A stretch of 33,569 nucleotides of DNA from Pelomonas sp. Root1444 (GTDB lineage: Bacteria; Pseudomonadota; Gammaproteobacteria; Burkholderiales; Burkholderiaceae_C). The DNA lies in the NCBI RefSeq assembly GCF_001426885.1, contig NZ_LMFP01000012.1:2226-35794 (forward strand), given 5' to 3'. Under the pieces are notes generated by a model, which did not search any database, was not told where the DNA came from, and saw only the letters and a program-made list of their open reading frames with translations. The translations under genes were made by a program, and so were the position numbers. Numbering within the stretch: the first letter of the stretch is position 1; each line of letters begins with the position of its first letter. Of this stretch, positions 27,805 to 33,569 are shown piece after piece.

Positions 27805-28914
27805 ATGCGCCACCGCCTTGTTGTTTCCCTCGTTGCAGCCCTGGGCTGCGCCCTCGCCCACGCCCAAAGCCCCCAGCTGGAGACCGTGGTCGACGGCCTC
27901 AAGACGCCATGGGGCCTGGCCTTCCTGCCCGACGGCCAGTTCCTCGTCACTGAGCGCGACGGCACCCTGCGCACCGCCAAGGCCGGCGGCAAGCCCAGCG
28001 CGCCCATCCAGGGCGTGCCGGCCGTCGACGCGCAAGGCCAGGGCGGCCTGCTGGACGTCATCACCGACAGCGACTTCGCGCGCAACCGCGCCGTCTACTT
28101 TTGCTTCAGCGAGCCAAGCGCGGACAAGAAGACCAACGGCACGGCGCTGGCCCGTGCCAAGCTCAGCGAGGACAACAAGCGCCTGACCGACGTGAAGGTC
28201 ATCTTCAGCCAGCAGCCCAAGATGGACAGCAAGCTGCACTTCGGCTGCCGCATCGCCGAGGCGCCGGACGGCAAGCTCTTCCTCAGCCTGGGCGAGCGCT
28301 TCAAGGGCATGCAGAGCGCGCAGACGCTGGACAACCACTTCGGCAAGATCGTGCGCGTCGGCAAGGACGGCAGCGTGCCGGCCGACAACCCCTTCGCGAA
28401 GACGGCAGGCGCCCTGCCGGAGATCTGGAGCTACGGCCATCGCAACTCGCAAGGCCTGACCGTCGACGCGCAGGGGCGGCTGTGGGAGCACGAGCACGGC
28501 CCGCAGGGCGGCGACGAGCTCAACCTCATCACGCCCAAGCTGAACTACGGCTGGCCGGTCATCACCTACGGCGAGAACTACGGCGGCGGCAAGATCGGCG
28601 AAGGCATCGCGGCCAAGGCCGGCATGGAGCAGCCGATCGTCAAATGGGTGCCGTCGATCGCGCCCTCCGGCCTGGTGCGGCTGAAGAGCGCCAAGTACGG
28701 CCCCGCCTGGCAGGGCAGCTTCTTCATCGGCTCGCTGAAGTTCGGCCACCTGGAGCGGGTGAAGCTCGATGCGGACAACCGGCCGGCGGAGCAGGAGAAG
28801 CTGTTCGCCGACGCGGGCCGCATGCGCGACGTGCGCGAGGGCCCGGACGGGCTGTTGTACCTCGTGCTGGAAGGCCACGGCCGCATCGTGCGGGTCAAGC
28901 CGACGGCGCCCTGA
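27805..28914 (+). CDS. PQQ-dependent soluble aldose sugar dehydrogenase
   Basis: This 369-residue periplasmic protein has a signal peptide (MRHRLVVSLVAALGCALAHA) and a six-bladed propeller like E. coli YliI (Asd, 371 residues). Conserved parts are LKTPWGLAFLPDG, GGLLDVITDSDF, LHFGCRIAEAPDG, LFLSLGER, EIWSYGHRNSQGL, WEHEHGPQGGDELN and NYGWPVITYG. It should oxidise aldoses using pyrroloquinoline quinone. PQQ synthesis genes are not in the window. At the site where relatives usually read His-x-Gly-Gly-Arg this one has HFGCR. Confidence 0.9.
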   Translation: MRHRLVVSLVAALGCALAHAQSPQLETVVDGLKTPWGLAFLPDGQFLVTERDGTLRTAKAGGKPSAPIQGVPAVDAQGQGGLLDVITDSDFARNRAVYFCFSEPSADKKTNGTALARAKLSEDNKRLTDVKVIFSQQPKMDSKLHFGCRIAEAPDGKLFLSLGERFKGMQSAQTLDNHFGKIVRVGKDGSVPADNPFAKTAGALPEIWSYGHRNSQGLTVDAQGRLWEHEHGPQGGDELNLITPKLNYGWPVITYGENYGGGKIGEGIAAKAGMEQPIVKWVPSIAPSGLVRLKSAKYGPAWQGSFFIGSLKFGHLERVKLDADNRPAEQEKLFADAGRMRDVREGPDGLLYLVLEGHGRIVRVKPTAP

Positions 28915-28963
28915 GCCTGCCCGGCCGCGCTGCGCTGGCTCCTGGGCGCGTCTCGCGCAACCG

Positions 28964-28983
28964 GCGGCGTCGGGAGACGCCGC
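28964..28983 (+). other. Perfect 8-bp hairpin between dehydrogenase and large membrane protein genes
   Basis: GCGGCGTC, loop GGGA, GACGCCGC lies about 50 bases after the dehydrogenase stop in a 166-bp gap. No T-tract follows on the plus strand. It could end or stabilise the upstream mRNA. Confidence 0.35.
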
Positions 28984-29080
28984 TACGCAAAAAGCCGTGT
29001 GGGCTGCCGGCGCGTGCTGTGTTGGAATCCGCGGCGTTTTCGGCACCGCCGCAGCGGGCCGGCGCTCAGGGAGAGACACG

Positions 29081-32000
29081 ATGAAGCGAATCACGACCAC
29101 GCTGCTTGGGCTGTTTGCGGGCCTTGCCGCGCAAGCCGCCCCGCTGACCGCGGCCGAGCTACCGCCCGCCGCGCGCGACTGGCTGCCCTGGGCCCAGCAA
29201 GGCCAGCCGCCGCTGGGCTGCCCCACGCTGCATGACGCGGCCGACCCGGCCGCCTGCGTCTGGCCCGGGCGCTTGCAGCTCAGCGCCGGGCCGCGTGACG
29301 CCGGCTTCAGGCTGGACGTGCAGGTCTTCGGCGCACCGGCCCGCGTGGCGCTGCCCGGCGAGGCCGGCGCCTGGCCGCAGGACGTCAAGGCCGGCGGCAG
29401 GCCGCTGCCCGTCACCGAGGCCGACGGCCACCCCGCCGTGTGGCTCGCGCCCGGCACGCATGTCGTGGAAGGCCGCATCACCTGGGCGCAGATGCCGCAG
29501 AACCTGGCCGTCCCCCCCGGGCTGGGCGCCATCGTCGTGAGCAGCGACGGCGCCACGCAGGCCCGCGCGCCGGACGGCGACGGGCGGCTGTGGCTGCGCG
29601 CCGTCGCCAACCCCGAGGAGGCCAGCGACAGTGTCAGTGTGCAGACCGTGCGGCTCGTCGACGATGACCTGCCCCTGACGGTCACCACCGCCTACGAGCT
29701 GCGCGTGGCCGGCCGCGCCCGCGTGGTGGAGCTGCCGCTGGCCCTGCTGCCGGGGCTGCGCGCGATGCAGCTGGACAGCCCGCTGCCCGCGCGGCTGGCC
29801 GAGGACGGCCGCCTTGTCGTGCAGGCGCGGCCCGGGGCCTGGCGCATCGAGCTGCGCGCGCGGCTGAACGCGCCGGTGCAAGCCCTGACCCTGCCGAAGA
29901 CCGCCGCCGACGAGGAGGTGTGGGCCGTCAAGGCCGCGCCGGCACTGCGGCTGATCCGCCCGGAAGGCCCGGCCAGCGTGGACCCACGCCAGGTCGAGAT
30001 GCCCGAGGCCTGGCGCGCGCTGCCGGCCTTTCGCGTGAAGCCCGGCGAGACGCTGAAGCTGACCGAGCTGCAGCGCGGCAATGCCAAGCCGGCGCCCGAC
30101 GCGCTGACGCTGACGCGCCGGCTCTGGCTGGACTTCGACGGCCGGGGCCTGACGGCCAGCGACCACTTCGACGGCCAGCTCTCCGCCAGCTCGCGCCTGG
30201 CGATGGCCGCGCCGGGCCAGCTCGGCCGCGCCGCGCTCGCCGGCGAGGACCAGCCCATCACCCGCCTGGCCAGCGACGGCCCGGCCGGCTTCGAGCTGCG
30301 CCAGCGCGCCGCCCGCATCGATGCCGACAGCCGCTGGCCGCGCGACGGTGCCCTGCCCGCCAGCGGCTGGGGTACCAGCGTCGACCAGCTCAGCGCCACG
30401 CTGCAGCTGCCGCCCGGCTGGCGGCTGCTGCATGCGCAAGGCCCCAGCCGCGCGGACGGCGCCTGGGTGTCGATGTGGACGCTGTGGGACTTCTTCTTCG
30501 TGCTGCTCGCGGCGCTGGCCGCCTACCGGCTGCTGGGCTGGCGCACCGGCGTGCTGGTCGGCGTGGCCTTGGCGTTGACGTGGCACACGCCGGGCAGCCC
30601 GCCGGCGGCGCTGTGGTTCGGCCTGCTGGCGCTGACGGCGCTGGCGCGGGTGCTGCCGGCGGGGCGGGCGCAGGCGGGCTTCGCGCGCGGCCGCCTGGCG
30701 GTGGCCGTGCTGCTGGCGCTGGTGCTGCTGCCGTTCGCGGTGGACCAGGTGCGGGAGTCGATCTACCCCAGCCTGGAGCAAGGCGGCATGCTGATGGCCG
30801 AAAGTGCCGAACCCGCGGCCGCGCCCAGTCCGGCCGCCGCGCCGCCGCCCGAATTGCAGGTGGACGCGCCGCCCGCCCAGGAGCGCAAGACGGCCGCGCC
30901 GATGGTGGAGAAGGTGGCGCCGCGCTACGCCAGCAGCGACCTCTCCCGCGTCGACCCCGGCGCCCGCGTGCAGACCGGCCCCGGTTTGCCGAACTGGACG
31001 TGGCGCGCGCATCAACTGACGTGGAGCGGCCCGGTGACGCCCGAGGAGACGCTGAACCTGTGGCTGCTGCCGCCCTGGGCGACCGCGCTGCTCAAGCTGA
31101 TCGGCCTGGCGCTGCTCGCCCTGGCCCTGGCCGCTGTCGCCGGCTGGAAGCCGCCGCGCCTGCCCCGCATGCCGCGCGTGGCCGCCAGCGCGGCGGCGGC
31201 GCTGCTGATGGCGCTGGCCCTGACGCCACAACCGAGCGAAGCCCAGGCCGCGGCCTGGCCCAGCGACGAGCAGCTCAAGGCCTTGCACGGCAAGCTGGCC
31301 GCGCCGCCGGACTGCCTGCCCCAATGCGCTGCGCTGGCGCGGCTGCTCGTCAGCGCCTCGGGCTCGGCCGTGCAGCTGCGTGCCGAGATCCATGCGCAGG
31401 CGCTGGTCGCCGTGCCGCTGCCGGGCCAGGGCACCGGCTGGCAGCCCGGCAGCGTCACGCTGGACGGCCAGCCGGCCGCGACACGGCGCGACGAGCAGGG
31501 CCAGCTCTGGGCCGCGGTGCCGGCCGGCGTGCACCAGCTGGTGCTGGCCGCGGATGTGGGCAGCGCCAGCGGCCTGGACATTGCGCTGCCCCTGCCGCCG
31601 CGCGCGCTGCAGGCCGACCTGAAGGGCTGGACGCTGGCGGGCCTGGACCCGCGCGGCCAGAGCACCGGTGCCATCACGCTGAGCCGCGCAGCCGTGGCCG
31701 GCAGCACGCGCGGGGAAGATGCCGGCACCCAGCGCGACGCGCTGCCACCGCTGGTGCGGGTGGACCGCCGCCTGGAGCTGGGCCTGCGCTGGCAGGTGCA
31801 GACACGCATCGAGCGCCTGGCGCCCAGCCGCGCGCCGCTGCGCGTGCGCTGGGCCCTGCTGCCGGGCGAGGCCGTGGGCGACGCGCGCGTGACGGTGGAG
31901 GACGCCGGTGACACCAGGACAGCCAGCCTGCAGCTGGGCGGCGAGGAAGCGGCCGACGTGTCGAGCATCCTGCAGCCTCGCGAGGCGCTGGTGCTGCAGG

Positions 32001-33136
32001 CCGGCAAGGAGCCGAACCAGGTCGAACGCTGGACGCTGGCCGCCTCGCCGCAATGGCATGTCGAGGCCAGCGGCTTGGCGGCGACGGCGCTGCAGCAGGG
32101 CGGCGAATGGCTGCCCGAGTGGCGGCCCTGGCCGGGCGAGACGCTCAAACTGGGCGTCAGCAAGCCGGCCGGCGTCGCCGGCCAGACGCTGACGCTGGAC
32201 AGCGCACAGACCGAGGTGACGCCCGGCGAGCGCAGCACCGACATGCAGCTCGGCCTGACGCTGCGCAGCAGCCTGGGCGGCCCGCACACCCTCAAGCTGC
32301 CAGCCGGTGCGGAGCTGCTGGGCGTGACCATCAACGGCGCGACGCTGGCCCTGCAGCTGCGCGACGGCGCACTGACGCTGCCGTTGACGCCGGGCGAACA
32401 GCGCATCGCCATCCGCTGGCGTGAGCCGCAGGGCATGGGCGCCTGGTGGCGCCACGAGGGCCTGGCCCTGGGCCTGCCCGGCGTCAACGACATGCTGCAG
32501 CTCAACGTGCCGCAGGACCGCATCGTGCTCGCCGTCGGCGGCCCGTTGATCGGCCCGGCGGTGCTGATCTGGGGCGTGCTCGTCGTCGTGCTGGTGCTGG
32601 CCTGGTTCGCGCCCCGGCTCTTCGCGCCGGGCCAGCCGGGCGTGATGGGCAGGCCGGCGTGGTTGATCCTGGCTTTGGGCGTGGCGCCGGTGTCGATGTG
32701 GGCGCTGGCGGTGCTGGCCGGCTGGTTCGGCGTGCTGGAGGCGCGGCGCCGCTGCGGCGGGCACGGCCGGCGCTGGCTGCGCATCGCCGTGCAGCTGGGG
32801 CTGGTGCTGTGGACGCTGTTCGCCATCGGCGCGCTGCTGGACGTGCTGCGCACCGGCCTGCTGGGCTACCCGGACCTGCTCGTCGCCGGGCCGGGCTCCA
32901 GCAGCCATCTGCTGAGCTGGACGGCCGACCGCTTCACCGAGCGCACCGCCAGCGCCTGGGTTTTCAGCGCACCGGTCTGGCTGTACCGCGCGCTGATGCT
33001 GGGCTGGGCGCTGTGGCTGGCGGCGTCGCTGCTGAAGTGGGTGACGTGGGCGTGGCGCTGCTTCAGTGAGGGTGGCGCTTGGCCGGAGAAGGCGGCGGTG
33101 ATTGCCAAGCCTGAGGCAGGGCAGGTGCAGGGGTGA
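29081..33136 (+). CDS. Large membrane protein of unknown function, 1351 residues, with internal repeats
   Basis: The ATG at 29081 follows AGGGAGAG. The protein has a signal peptide (MKRITTTLLGLFAGLAAQA) and a beta-rich extracytoplasmic part to about residue 465. Hydrophobic segments follow near 468-560, then an Ala/Pro-rich linker (about 570-660) and a membrane helix near 667-688. A second signal-like segment sits near 698-722 (ALLMALALTP, then SEAQA). A second beta-rich part runs to about 1150, and four more membrane helices lie between about 1157 and 1321. A motif of about 45 residues recurs near 90, 778 and 1071: VALP/VPLP/LKLP, a glycine-containing turn, an Asp-Gly or similar, then PGTH/PAGVH/PGEQ. 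I recognise no catalytic motif or named family. The frame is open upstream to 28769, inside the previous gene, but there is no support for that start. Confidence 0.88.
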   Translation: MKRITTTLLGLFAGLAAQAAPLTAAELPPAARDWLPWAQQGQPPLGCPTLHDAADPAACVWPGRLQLSAGPRDAGFRLDVQVFGAPARVALPGEAGAWPQDVKAGGRPLPVTEADGHPAVWLAPGTHVVEGRITWAQMPQNLAVPPGLGAIVVSSDGATQARAPDGDGRLWLRAVANPEEASDSVSVQTVRLVDDDLPLTVTTAYELRVAGRARVVELPLALLPGLRAMQLDSPLPARLAEDGRLVVQARPGAWRIELRARLNAPVQALTLPKTAADEEVWAVKAAPALRLIRPEGPASVDPRQVEMPEAWRALPAFRVKPGETLKLTELQRGNAKPAPDALTLTRRLWLDFDGRGLTASDHFDGQLSASSRLAMAAPGQLGRAALAGEDQPITRLASDGPAGFELRQRAARIDADSRWPRDGALPASGWGTSVDQLSATLQLPPGWRLLHAQGPSRADGAWVSMWTLWDFFFVLLAALAAYRLLGWRTGVLVGVALALTWHTPGSPPAALWFGLLALTALARVLPAGRAQAGFARGRLAVAVLLALVLLPFAVDQVRESIYPSLEQGGMLMAESAEPAAAPSPAAAPPPELQVDAPPAQERKTAAPMVEKVAPRYASSDLSRVDPGARVQTGPGLPNWTWRAHQLTWSGPVTPEETLNLWLLPPWATALLKLIGLALLALALAAVAGWKPPRLPRMPRVAASAAAALLMALALTPQPSEAQAAAWPSDEQLKALHGKLAAPPDCLPQCAALARLLVSASGSAVQLRAEIHAQALVAVPLPGQGTGWQPGSVTLDGQPAATRRDEQGQLWAAVPAGVHQLVLAADVGSASGLDIALPLPPRALQADLKGWTLAGLDPRGQSTGAITLSRAAVAGSTRGEDAGTQRDALPPLVRVDRRLELGLRWQVQTRIERLAPSRAPLRVRWALLPGEAVGDARVTVEDAGDTRTASLQLGGEEAADVSSILQPREALVLQAGKEPNQVERWTLAASPQWHVEASGLAATALQQGGEWLPEWRPWPGETLKLGVSKPAGVAGQTLTLDSAQTEVTPGERSTDMQLGLTLRSSLGGPHTLKLPAGAELLGVTINGATLALQLRDGALTLPLTPGEQRIAIRWREPQGMGAWWRHEGLALGLPGVNDMLQLNVPQDRIVLAVGGPLIGPAVLIWGVLVVVLVLAWFAPRLFAPGQPGVMGRPAWLILALGVAPVSMWALAVLAGWFGVLEARRRCGGHGRRWLRIAVQLGLVLWTLFAIGALLDVLRTGLLGYPDLLVAGPGSSSHLLSWTADRFTERTASAWVFSAPVWLYRALMLGWALWLAASLLKWVTWAWRCFSEGGAWPEKAAVIAKPEAGQVQG

Positions 33137-33139
33137 CCG

Positions 33140-33569
33140 TCATTCGACAGCCGCAGACTCGTGCTCCGTGTGCCGGTCAGGCTCCGTGGTGCGGAGGATT
33201 TCGTTCAGAACGGATGTGGCGTAAGTCCCGGCGGGCAAAGAGAACGTGAGCACCAGTTGATGGGCTTGCGGCCATTCCCATGACATGTCCACCGGCGTGA
33301 CCACCAGCGCGCGGCGCTCCTGATCCAGCCCGGCGTGTTCCATGCCATCGCACAAGGCGGCGTGACGTCCGGCCACACCGTTCTCCAGGGCCTGCGCTTG
33401 CTCGGTGGTGGTCACGCGGCCCCGTCCCCAGAGCGGTCCGGTGGGCCGGCCCGCCTCGTCCATGACGTCGCCGGGCAGGGCCCTGCCCCACAGGCCCTGC
33501 TGGATTCGCAGCGCCAGCACTTCATTGAAGACGAAGGAGCGCACCGCCGACAGGTAGATGCCCTTCTTC
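33140..33569 (-). CDS. truD: tRNA pseudouridine(13) synthase TruD, C-terminal part (5' end outside window)
   Basis: The frame is open to the right edge (reading KKGIYLSAVRSFVFNEVLA), so the gene continues beyond the window; the methionine-like GTG near 33544 is internal. Visible TruD features are SAVRSFVFNEVLALR, PTGPLWGRG, and the C-terminal LTFSLPAGTYATSVLNEIL. TruD converts U13 of certain tRNAs to pseudouridine. Catalytic residues lie in the missing N-terminal part. It converges with the large membrane protein gene, 3 bp apart. Confidence 0.9.
   Translation of the reverse strand, partial: KKGIYLSAVRSFVFNEVLALRIQQGLWGRALPGDVMDEAGRPTGPLWGRGRVTTTEQAQALENGVAGRHAALCDGMEHAGLDQERRALVVTPVDMSWEWPQAHQLVLTFSLPAGTYATSVLNEILRTTEPDRHTEHESAAVE

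Noticed and set aside
27406-29688. Open frame of 760 codons on the minus strand
   Set aside because: Runs antisense through the aldose dehydrogenase and the start of the next gene; composition typical of GC-rich shadow frames.
29159-32908. Open frame of 1249 codons on the minus strand
   Set aside because: Antisense shadow of the large membrane protein; low-complexity Arg/Ala/Gln composition and no recognisable domain.

Overview
The window is very GC-rich chromosomal DNA with dense, often overlapping genes. The gene content (panB-panC next to an OxyR-type regulator, queA-tgt, recG, prfC, a PEP-CTERM protein, several LytS/LytTR systems) suggests a betaproteobacterium of the order Burkholderiales, probably the Rubrivivax/Leptothrix/Roseateles group. 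The genus is an inference from gene content and composition. I saw no tRNA, rRNA, CRISPR array, insertion sequence or prophage, so this reads as resident chromosome with some lineage-specific cargo.

Left part (1-6996, minus strand): queA and tgt (queuosine tRNA modification) overlap by 7 bp. Directly downstream lies the 5' part of a giant RTX-type secreted protein, at least 1522 residues and running off the left edge. It starts with a LEPR-XLL-like N-terminus and continues as tandem modules of calcium-binding nonapeptides plus haemolysin-related segments.

Middle-left (7234-14521): a periplasmic solute-binding protein and recG run rightward and meet a leftward group. That group holds a small lipoprotein, a LytTR response regulator, a LytS-like kinase and an exported alpha/beta hydrolase. 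Next comes a divergent pair of lipoproteins that are both predicted peptidyl-prolyl isomerases of unrelated folds, a cyclophilin and an FKBP.

Middle (14514-19836): panB-panC (pantothenate synthesis), a divergent oxyR with both redox cysteines (C199 and C208), an exported trypsin-like protease with a PEP-CTERM sorting tail and a probable TTG start, a perfect intrinsic terminator, an orphan ParA-like ATPase, and dps.

Right (19967-33569): a second kinase/regulator cassette, led by an exported beta-rich protein and joined by TTGA and ATGA overlaps. Two abutting genes for exported proteins of unknown function follow, then prfC, a LysE-type exporter, a zinc-ribbon protein, a small conserved-looking protein, a PQQ-type aldose dehydrogenase, a 1351-residue membrane protein of unknown function with internal repeats, and the 3' end of truD.

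The strongest candidates for undescribed biology are the modular RTX protein, the 1351-residue membrane protein, the paired isomerase lipoproteins, and the two cassettes that each couple an exported protein to a LytS/LytTR pair. No gap between genes exceeds 300 bases; the longest (6997-7233, 22242-22468 and 4567-4783) hold no further gene I can support.
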